Shown: positions 46,014-58,000 of the stretch, piece after piece
How the letters are laid out: each line of letters starts with the position of its first letter
Position numbering within the stretch: position 1 is the first letter of the stretch
Source of the DNA: Sipunculus nudus
Lineage: Eukaryota; Annelida; Sipuncula; Golfingiida; Sipunculidae
Assembly (NCBI GenBank): GCA_026874595.1
Contig: CM049322.1
Location: 2,217,900-2,281,899 of the forward strand
Direction: 5' to 3'
DNA length: 64,000 bases
Notes under the pieces: model-generated
Told to the model about the DNA's origin: nothing
What the model saw: only the letters and a program-made list of their open reading frames with translations
The model's database searches: none
Translations under genes and position numbers: made by a program

Positions 46014-49000
46014 AGATAGGACAGAAAAATATATTTCCGCATATTTGGTTTCTTCCTGAATATTTACTGTTGGTATTAAAATATTTTAAGATCCGTGCAC
46101 AATGTTGTCTAGATGTTATCAATTAAGATGATGAGACAGCTTTTCTATACCTGAAAAAATATTGAATTTTATTGGTGTCAACCGCTTCAAGATTAAATGT
46201 TATGTTGACTGTGTATATATGCATCTTTCTTCTCTGGATTCCATTCTGTAATCGTTCTTATTGCTGGGTAATAATAAAGAGAACCGCTCGACAAGTGACT
46301 GAAACCAATCTTCGGGCATTAGTGTTCCTTTAAGCCCACAAAGCCCTCACCGGTGCTAGGTGACAGAAATATCATTGAGAAAATGATATATAAAAGGAAT
46401 GTTACCAGCACATTTCAAATTTTCTGCTTGTCTTTCGATATTTAATTTTTTCTTCAGTGGCCAAAGAACAAAAGTCAGTCACATACAAATAAACTTAATG
46501 ACAGGGTTTGACTTTTAAGTTAAACCTAGGAATAACCTCGGACATAAAACATGCAAGCCGATAGCATTGGGCTCGTAGTGACGTGTCTAGGGGAAGGGGA
46601 ACACATCGAGACCTCGGACATAAAGCATAAAAGATGATAGCCTGGGGCTCGTGGTAACGTGTCTAGTTGAAGGCGAACACATTGAGACCTCGGACATAAA
46701 GCATAAAAAATAATAGCCTGGGGCTCATAGTAACGTGTCTAGTTGAAGGCGAACACATTGAGACCTCGGACATAAAGCATAAAAGATGATAGCCTAAGGC
46801 TCGTGGTAACGTGTCTAGTTGAAGGCGAACACATTGAGACCTCTGACATAAAGAATAAAAGATGGTTGCCTGGGGCTCATGGTAACGTGTCTAGTTGAAG
46901 GCGAACACATTGAGACCTCGGACATAAAGCAAAAAAGATGATAGCCTGGGCTCGTGGTAACGTGTCTAGTTGAAGGCGAACACGTCCAGGCCACGGACAT
47001 AAAGCATAAAAGATGATAGCCTGGGGCTCGTAGTAACGTGTCTAGTTGAAGGCGAACACATTGAGACCTCGGACAAAAAGCATAAAAGATGATAGCCTGG
47101 GGCTGGTGGTAAGGTGTCAAGTTGAAGGCGAACACATTGAGACCTCGAACGATAAACGAAGCATAAACGAATCGAAGCATAAACGATGATAGCCTGGGGC
47201 TCATGGTAACGTGTCTAGTTGAAGGCGAACTCATTGAGACCTCGGACATAAAGCAAAAAAGATGATAGCCTGGGCTCGTGGTAACGTGTCTAGTTGAAGG
47301 CGAACACGTCCAGGCCACGGACATAAAGCATAAAAGATGATAGCCTGGGGCTCGTAGTAACGTGTCTAGTTGAAGGCGAACACATTGAGACCTCGGACAA
47401 AAAGCATAAAAGATGATAGCCTGGGGCTGGTGGTAAGGTGTCAAGTTGAAGGCGAACACATTGAGACCTCGAACATAAAGCAAAAAAGATGATAGCCTGG
47501 GCTCGTGGTAACGTGTCTAGTTGAAGGCGAACACGTCCAGGCCACGGACATAAAGCATAAAAGATGATAACCTGGGGCTCGTGGTAACGTGTCAAGTTGA
47601 AGGCGAACACATTGAGACCTCGGACATAAAGCATAAAAGACGATAGCCTGGGGGTCATGGTAACGTGTCTAGTTGAAGGCGAACACATTGAGACCTCGGG
47701 CATAAAACATAAAAGATGATAGCCTGGGGCTCATGGTAACGTGTCTAGGGGAAGGCGAACACACCAAGATCTCGGACATAAAGCATACAAACCGATAGCC
47801 AGGGGCTCGTGGTAACGTGTCTAGTTGAAGGCGAACACATCGAGACCTCGGACATAAAGCATAATAAATGATAGCCTGGGGGCTCGTGGTAACGTGTCTA
47901 GTTGAAGGCGAACACATTGAGACCCCTGACATAAAGCATAAAAAATAATAGCCTGGGGCTCATAGTAACGTGTCTAGTTGAAGGCGAACACATTGAGACC
48001 TCTGACATAAAGAATAAAAGCCGATAGCCTGGGGCTCGTGGTAACGTGTCTAGTTAAAGGCGAACACATTGAGACCTCGGACATAAAGCATAAAAGATGA
48101 TAGCCTGGGGCTCGTGGTAACATGTCTAGTTGAAGGCGAACACATTGAGACCTCGGACATAAAGCATAAAAGATGATAGCCTGGGGCTCGTGGTAACGTG
48201 TCTAGTTGAAGGCGAACACATTGAGACCTGGACATAAAGCATAAAAAATAATAGCCTGGGGCTCATAGTAACGTGTCTAGTTGAAGGCGAACACATTGAG
48301 ACCTCGGACATAAAGAATAAAAGCCGATAGCCTGGGGCTCGTGGTAACGTGTCTAGTTGAAGGCGAACACTTTGAGACCTCGGACATAAAGCATAAAAGA
48401 TGATAGCCTGGGGCTCGTGGTAACGTGTCTATTTGAAGGCAAACACATTGAGACCTCGTACATAAAGCAAAAAAGATGATAGCCTGGGCTCGTGGTAACG
48501 TGTCTAGTTGAAGGCGAACACGTCCAGGCCACGGAAATAAAGCATAAAAGATGATAGCCTAAGGCTCGTAGTAACGTGTCTAGTTGAAGGCGAACACATT
48601 GAGACCTCGGACATAAAGCATAAAAGATGGTTGCCTGGGGCTCATGGTAACGTTTCTAGTTGAAGGCGAACACATTGAGACCTCGGACATAAAGCATAAA
48701 AGATGATAGCCTCGGGCTCGTGGTAACGTGTCTAGTTGAAGGCGAACACATTGAGACCTCGGACATAAAGCATAAAAGATGATAGCCTGGGGCTCGTGGT
48801 AACGTGTCTAGTTGAAGGGAAACACGTCCAGGCCACGGACAAAAAGCATAAAAGATGATAGCCTGGGGCTGGTGGTAAGGTGTCTAGTTGAAGGCGAACA
48901 CATTGAGACCTCGGACATAAAGCAAAAAAGATGATAGCCTGGGCTCGTGGTAACGTGTCTAGTTGAAGGCGAACACGTCCAGGCCACGGACATAAAGCAT

Positions 49001-52000
49001 AAAAGGTGATAGCTTGGGGCTCGTGGTAACGTGTCAAGTTGAAGGCGAACACATTGAGACCTCGGACATAAAGCATAAAAGACGATAGCCTGGGGGTCAT
49101 AGTAACGTGTCTAGTTGAAGGCGAACACGTCCAGGCCACGGAAATAAAGCATAAAAGATGATAGCCTGGGACTCGTGGTAATGTGTCTAGTTGAAGGCGA
49201 ACACATTGAGACCTCGGGCATAAAGCATAAAAGATGATAGCCTGGGGCTCATGGTAACGTGTCTAGTTGAAGGCGAACACATTGAGACCTCTGACATAAA
49301 GCATAAAAGATGATAGCCTGGGGCTCGTGGTAACGTGTTAGTTGAAGGCGAACACATTGAGACCTCGGACATAAAGCATAAAAAATGATAGCCTGGGGCT
49401 CGTGGTAACGTGTCTAGTTGAAGGAGAACACATTGAGACCTCGGACATAAAGCATAAAAGATGATAGCCTGGGGCTCGTTGTAACGTGTCTTGTTGAAGG
49501 CGAACACATTGAGACCTCGGACATAAAGCATAAAAGATGATAGCCTTGGGCTCATGGTAACTTGTCTAGTTGAAGGCGAACACGTCCAGGCCACGGACAT
49601 AAAGCATAAAAGATGATAGCCTGGGGTTCATGGTAACTTGTCTAGTTGAAGGCGAACACGTCCAGGCCACGGACATAAAGCATAAAAGATGTTAGCCTGG
49701 GGCTCATAATAACGTCTCTAGTTAAAGGCGAACACATTGAGACCTCTGACATAAAGCATAAAAGCCGATAGCCTGGGGCTCGTGGTAACGAGTCTAGTTG
49801 AAGGCGAACACATTGAGACCTCGGACATAAAGCATAAAAGATGATTACCTGGGGTTCTTGGTAACGTGTGTAGTTGAGGCGAACACATTGAGCCCTCGGA
49901 CATAAAGCATAAAAGATGATAGTCTGGGGCTCATGGTAACGTGTCTAGTTGAAGGCGAACACACCGAGACCTCGGACATAAAGCATACAAACGATAGCCA
50001 GGGGCTCGTGGTAACGTGTCTAGTTGAAGGGGAAAAGATTGAGACCTCGGACATAAAGCATAAAATATGATAGCCTGGGGCTCGTGGTAACATGTCTAAT
50101 TGAAGGCGAACACATTGAGACCTCGGACATAAAGCATAAAAGATGATAGCCTGGGGCTCATAGTAACGTGTCTAGTTGAAGGCGAACACATTGAGACCTC
50201 GGACATAAAGCATAAAAAATGATAGCCTGGGGCTCGTGGTAACGTGTCTAGTTGAAGGCGAACACATTGAGACCTCGGACATAAAGCATGAAAGATGATA
50301 GCCTGGAGCTCATGGTAACGTGTCTAGTTGAAGGCGAACACATGAGACCTCTGACATAGAGCATAAAAGATTATAGCCTGGGGCTCGTGGTAACGTGTCT
50401 AGTTGAAGGCGAACACATTGAGATCTCGGACATAAATCATGAAAGATGATAGCCTGGAGCTCATGGTAACGTGTCTAGTTGAAGGCGAACACATGAGACC
50501 TCTGACATAGAGCATAAAAGATTATAGCCTGGGGCTCGTGGTAACGTGTCTAGTTGAAGGCGAACACATTGAGATCTCGGACATAAAGCATAAAAGATGA
50601 TAGCCTGGGGCTCGTGGTAACGTGTCTACTTGAAGGCGAACACATTGAGACCTCGGACATAAAGCATAAAAGATGATAGCCTGGGGCTCATGGTAACGTG
50701 TCTAGGGGAAGGCGAACACACCAAGATCTCGGACATAAAGCATACAAACCGATAGCCAGGGGCTCGTGGTAACGTGTCTAGTTGAAGGCGAACAGATTGA
50801 GACCTCGGACATAAAGCATAAAAGATGATAGCCTGGGGCTCGTGGTAACGTGTCTAGTTGAAGGCGAACACATTGAGACCTCGGACATAAAGCATTAAAG
50901 ATGATAGCCTGGAGCTCATGGTAACGTGTCTAGTTGAAGGCGAACACATTGAGACCTCTGACATAAAGCATAAAAGATGATAGCCTGGGGCTCGTGGTAA
51001 CGTGTCTAGTTGAAGGCGAACACATTGAGACCTCAGACATAAAGCATAAAAGATGATAGCCTGGAGCTCATGGTAACGTGTCTAGTTGAAGGCGAACACA
51101 TTGAGACCTCTGACATAAAGCATAAAAGATGATAGCCTGGGGCTCGTGGTAACGTGTCTAGTTGAGGCGAACACATTGAGACCTCGGACATAAAGCACAA
51201 AAGATGATAGCCCGGGGGCTCATGGTAACGTGTCTAGTTGAAGGCGAACACATTGAGACCTCGGACATAAAGCATGAAAGCCGATAGCATGGGGCTCGTG
51301 GTAATGTGTCTAGGGGAAGGCGAACACACCAAGACCTCGGACATAAATCATACAAACCGATGGCTGGGGGCTCATGGTAACGTGTCTAGTTGAAGGCGAA
51401 CACATTGAGACCTCGGACATAAAGCATAAAAGATGATGGCCTGGAGCTCATGGTAACGTGTCTGGTTGAAGGCGAACACATTGAGACCTCGGACATAAAG
51501 CATAAAAGCCGATAGCCTGGGGCTCGTGGTATCGTATCTAGTTGAAGGTGAACACATTGAGACCTCTAATTTAAAGCATGAAAGCCGATAGCATGGGGCT
51601 CATGGTAACGTGTCAAGGGGAAGGCGAACACACCAAGACCTCGGACATAATGCATACAAACCGATAGCCTGGCGACCGTCCGGATAAAAATTCTTCAAAA
51701 CTATTATTACAAGAAAAGGACGTTTACAAGATATCTCTCCGACTTCCAGAGAATGAAACAATGAGACGTAATAAATAGTTGTAGTTCAAATGAGAAAAAA
51801 TATATTTTAATACACCTGGCCAAATATAATATTCAGAAATAATGAGAGAGACTTGGCTTAGAGCGGCTTCATTTTGTATTTATATTGTTATCCAATATCA
51901 CATAGTTTCGGTAATGTTATGTTGGCCTTCTCGCCTTCGATATAAAAGGCCCAGTTTAAGGCCCAGTATTAACATTATAATGGCCCAAGTAACAGTTTAA

Positions 52001-55000
52001 TTATATCTTTTAAGGTGCTAACGCATTTACAGAAACTATAGAAGTGAGCCAGGTTTACCATATATTATTAAAGCATATCTACGGGCTGTCTGACTAGAGC
52101 CGGCGTCACGCGTAACAATATGAGTATGTATTCGTACCGCTTCCCGTATTCGTATGTTCTATTTAGGTGAGCACATCTGTACATCAAATCCTTGATTACT
52201 TGCATAACGCGCGTATTCAAAACATTGAACTGTTGGTCAAGGTTGCTTTTTCTCTGGAACTAATTTAGGTGCACATGTCCACTCGTGTGGTACACAAGGA
52301 CCGTCAATATGTACATATGTTCTATTTTACCTCTGATGTAATGCAGGTTGTACATATTCTCGTTTAATTTTATTTAATTTGCGAGATCAATTTATTTACG
52401 TATAAAATAGCAGAAAGCGTTAAAGTTTCTAAACAATTGTTTTAGCGCAAAAATGTAGAAATAATTTTAAATCGATTTACTGAATGAAAATGTTTTGCTT
52501 ATTTTAGAGTGGAGAATGACATTGCCCTGTTTGAATTGGCTGAACCCCTGACATTGAGCCCCAAGATTCGGCCAGTTTGTTTGCCGGTGCCAGGTGGCGC
52601 TGCATACACTGATTGTTATTACGCGGGATGGGCCCCAGTTGGTAAGAAAATACGTTAATTCCACCAAGTTCCCAAATATAACTTAATATTAAAGAGGACA
52701 CATCTGCATCGAAATATCTATAACTAAACGAATCGTACTTACTTATACTAAAAGTTTATTGTTTAACATAATTTAATGAAGAATAATTAATAAAATCTGC
52801 TTATTACATCAACATTTAAACATGTTTGATTTTGTGTAGGTAAAATATCCGCATTTGTTTAACCCTAACAGAATACTGCATAATTTCTATTTTAAGTCTA
52901 TTTAAGTTCTATGCACATCCAAGTTAACCAAGATTATCATAGGGTTTATTTTTTATCATATATATCACGCCATAAAAAGATTTCCTGCTATGAAATATAA
53001 TTTCTGGATATATATGTGATGTATTTTAAAATTCAATTATATCAACTAAAATGGTTTATTTCTTTAAATTTTTGCCTTAAAATGTTTTTTATGTGGAGGT
53101 AACCATCTCAATTTTTATGCTTTCTCGTGTAAATCTTAATCAAAGATCTCCATCTGCTGAGTTTCATTTTTTTATTAAACATGAACTTTAATAAACAATT
53201 TGCATATAAAGAACATACTTACATACAATACAACATATAAACAGTATACAGAAACAAACAAACAAGATAACAGATATGAGATTACATTAAACACTCTAAA
53301 CTGTCCCAGCATTATGTGTCTTATTCCTTTTCCGCTTAAGGTAAGGGAATGAAATCCAACATTTGTACCCCTTTATTTTGATATAAGTCGTGTTTTCTTA
53401 TGTGCCCGTACATTTGATCTTTTTCATATATTTGAGAAAAGTAAAACATGCATGAATCTTTGGTTTTCTGTCAAATAATTTACAATTATAATTTAAGTAA
53501 CGTGCATGTATCGCAACCTTATTGAAAGCCATTTCACCCCCGGTATGCTTAATATTTTACATTTTTCCAATAGAGTTTAGGTCTCTTCTGGCCAATAAGT
53601 TAGTCTTACATGTCTTCAAATTGTTTATTCCTGTCTGTGTGAGACACATTAACTTACATTCCTCTATCTCCATAAATAATTCTTTTCCTAAACTAACAAT
53701 TTGTTCCACAATAGCTCTATAAATCAGATATTTTCTTGGTACTCCACGACTGACCCATATTCCAAAATCTGTACATTTTTCATTTGCACCAATAACATCT
53801 CTGTAATACCATAAACCAGTTAAACAGCCTTTTATTAAAAACAGATTTACCATTAACCTTAATATTCTTATTATTTCTTGGGTGTTTTCTAAATTTCTTC
53901 CATATTCTTAAAATATTACATTAAAATTCTGGCGGATTGTTCAGTCCCTGCAAGTTATCTACTTTATAGTTACTGTACAGGACCACTGGAAAACCACCTA
54001 ATTGATTAAGAAATTATTCACAAAAATATTTCCAGTCTCTTCCGTTATTCTTTATGTATCGTTTAATCCAATTCATTGTCTGTGCTTCAATAAAACTTTC
54101 AAGGTCTAACATACATTGACCCCATGCTTTATATCTTATCATGTTAATACTGCTCTACTAATACCAAGCCTTTTTTCTCTTCAGTCACACAATTCCATAC
54201 ACGTTTGTTTATTCGTTTAATATACCCTTTTTTCATGGTTAGAACTGCACATGCGTGTACATTTTGTGTAACAAGGATTTGGATATCAGTATTCTTCCTT
54301 TGAGTGTTAAATCTCTTGTTTTCCATAGGGACAAAATATTTTTAACCTCAACTAATTTTGGCTCTATATTTGCATTCAATCGAACTAGGTCGTCTCTGTT
54401 AATAAGAATTCCAAAGGTGTTTAATCCTTTGGTCCATTTTATACCGTGAAACTTACAATACTCTTTATATAAACTACATAAAAGCATACCCTCTGTTTTT
54501 TTCCTCTTTTATTTTGAGACCAGAAATTTCTGAAAATTTATGTGGCATATTCCAGAACTTCTAGGTCGAACTTTAATCTGAGAGTAATGCTGTGGTATCA
54601 TCGGCATAAAACACAAGCTTAATTTCCTTGTCTAATACATTAATTCTTTAATACTCTGGTTATTCCTAAAGGATAGTACTCATAATTTTAAGATAAAAAG
54701 ATATAGAGACAATGGATCACCTTGTCTCACACCTCTCCCTTAAGGAAAATACCGGGATGTATGACCATTATTAATTACACACGCTGAGATGTTAGAGTAA
54801 AACATTTTGACCCCCCAAAAAATTAACACTGGTCCAACATTTAAAATTTCTAAAGTTTTGAAAATAAAATTCGATTCTAATGAATCAAAAGTTTTTTCAT
54901 AATCAAAACTAATTAATATTCCAGGTATATTCCCCATGTTAGTGTAATCAAGTGTATCTATTATAGATAGACTGCCTCTCAAATACATAGACCTTTAACG

Positions 55001-58000
55001 TATCCATGTTGATTCATATGTATTAACTTTGGCAACCATATAGTTATACGCTTTGAAATTGTTTTAGTTAATATTTTATAATCCATATTTAAAAGTGAAA
55101 TGGGTCTCCACGTTTTATAATCGTTCTGTCTTTTCTCTCTCTCTTTTATAAGTGTTATAACCCCTTGCTTTTGTGAATTAGACATTTCTCATTTTATAAA
55201 AGATAAATTAAAACTCCCTGTCAAAAGGTTGTTTATTTTGTTCCAGAAAATTTATAAAACTCTATTGTGAATCCATCATTTCCAGGTGATATACCATTTT
55301 TGAAAGTTTTAAGTGTTTTGCTCAATCTCTTCCAAGGTAACAAATCCCTCACAACTATTTTGTTCCATCTTTGTTAATTCCGGAATATTATTCCGCTTAA
55401 AAAAATTACTACTAGCCACACTTTCAATGTTAATATTTGTTGATGTATAAAGATACTTCTAGTATAAAGCTACTTTCTTGAGTACATTCTGTGTCCCCTA
55501 TATCACTGATTCTTCATCTATCGATTTTGTTATTTTTTTCCTTATGCCATTTCTTTTTTCCAAATAAAAATACTTTGTACTCTTTTCTCCTTCCTTCATC
55601 CACGTTACTTAGCCCTAGTCATTATACCTTTAACCTTTTCTTGATAAATTTCTTCCACGTCGTGCATCAATTCATCAAATTCTGCAATGAGTTCATTATT
55701 ATCCTCCATGTTTTGTAAACTTCTAATTAACATCAATTCTCTTTCCTTGGTTTCCTTTTTCCTTTGCTTAGAAAACTTAATACATTCTTTACGAATTTCA
55801 TATTTTATCAATTTCGATTGTAGTGCTAATTCTTCCATATTATCTAGTTGGATTTGCCACATCGATATTTTATTATTGATATGTCTCCTAAATTCTTCAT
55901 CTTTTAGTAATCTATTACTAATTTTACAGTAACCTTTTCTTCGTTTCTCTGATTCATGTTTGATAAGATCTAAGGATATCCCTGAATGATTTGAAGGAAA
56001 TGCAGGTAAAATTTTCAGATTTGGTTATCTATCTTGTAAGGTTTCCGATGTAAATAGTAATCCAATCTGCTATAAACGGGTACTTCTTTTCCATGTAAAG
56101 GTTTTGCTCTCGTTTTCTACTCGCCAAATATCTTGTAGATTATATAGTGTTTTTATCATATTTATATCCTTATTTACATTTTCTTTTAATTTACCCTTTG
56201 ATCCTTTTCTATCCATTTTATTGAGTACAGTTTTCCAGCCACCATCCATAATAACATTGTGTTCATTTTTAATTACAAACAGTTTTTTTAAAGGAACATA
56301 GACATTTTCTGCATTTGGAGAATATATATTCACAATATAAAAAACGGAACTGTCTTTTGTAACTTGTATCATAACGACTCTGCCTTCTTTATCAGTGTCC
56401 TCTCAATTTTACCCTTTGATTTACTTCCAACAATATCATTACTCCATGAGCATGGTTCGAATTATTTCTGGCTGCTTTCTGACCTCCCCATTCATGTCTC
56501 CATCGATTCTCGTCTGATGTTCCACAATAGGTTTCTTGTAACAATCAAATGTATGCTTTACTTTTTCTGACCCAAATAAATATAGCACGGCGTTTTTTCC
56601 CCTTTTTTCTTATACCTCTTACGTTTAAAGAAACAACTCTAAGCCTATAACCAGTCATTAACTTTTTTATGGTTTAATTACTATTTTGACAAGCACATAT
56701 TGCGTGAAGCTGAGAAATGACGTATTAAGGATGTTTATGGATAAGATAACCCCAATCTGTCAAATTTCAACATCAGGTTATTTTAACTTAAAGTGTCTGC
56801 CCAATGAATGTCGGCAAGTGTCGGCTGGTACGGCACTTTGGGCTCCCCTCAGTCTTGGTACTTTATTCACAAAAAACTTTCGTTAAAAATACACCGGAAA
56901 CTAGTTCCTGATAACTTTCCTGAAATTAAACTAATTATTTATAATAATTAAATAAATGTGAATATAATATATAATATTCATTACATTTCTTCTGATGATC
57001 CTACTACTGTTATTCAACAATAACCTTATCATATGTACGCCATTCTCAGCCGCTCAAATTGTCAGCCACTCAAGTCGTCAGCCTCAGGGCAAACCAAAAA
57101 ATTAACAGTTATTTCCACTACTCTCTTTCGCATGTCTCGATATGTATCTACTTATAAAGACCTGTTCCAAGCACAACATTATAATAATAGCAATAAATAA
57201 ATAGGCCCTGTGCGCCCCCCTCCCTTCCCCACACCATGAAAAACAACTCCACAAATATTAGTGCGACTGTGACCATTCCTATCCATTTGTTAATTAATAG
57301 AAATAATATCAAATCCCAAATAAACCTCCTTTATCATCTTATCTTAATAGTAAGTTTAACTAAATCATGAATAATGAAACTTATGAACATATCTTTTTCT
57401 CTCTTCTTAAAATAATAATGAAAATAACTAAACCCCTTTCAAAATACCCCCACAAATAACAATCAGAGCGACTGTGCTGTCATGGTTTGTCCCATAATTT
57501 CTATATAATTATTCGCATCAATTTGTTTAGTAACAATAATGTCAAATCACAAATATACTTGAATTATAATGTTACGTTAATAATGTACATATTACGGAGC
57601 GTTTGTCAATACTGAAATCAAACGGCATACCTTTCCCCTGAACTTCTGTGAAATCCCAAATTTATTGCAGGCCTGCGTCTCAGGTAACCAATTAAGGAAA
57701 AAAGATTCTCAGTTACTTAAAAAGCTCAGTCCCAAAACTCCGTCAACTAAAACTTACGCTAATCCTTAAAGTACCATTTATGAAACTGTGAACCTGCTTC
57801 CACATTTCATGCACAACATTTTGTACAAATGCTGCGCTGTAATGGCGGAAGTTAATTCCTGCTTAATATAGTGCGTCCCCACTCCGTTTGCAAAGGCCAA
57901 TACCCTAATCATTATGTAAGAAGCTTATATTTCCCAGAGTCTTGTGTATTGCATAAAATGCTTGAATTGTATGAAGCGCACGAATGTACAAATTTACCCA

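Noticed and set aside
46815-51557. Minus-strand frames with RGLNVFAFN repeats
   Set aside because: By-products of the 76-bp array. Several frames are open at once, with no codon bias or flanking gene signals.
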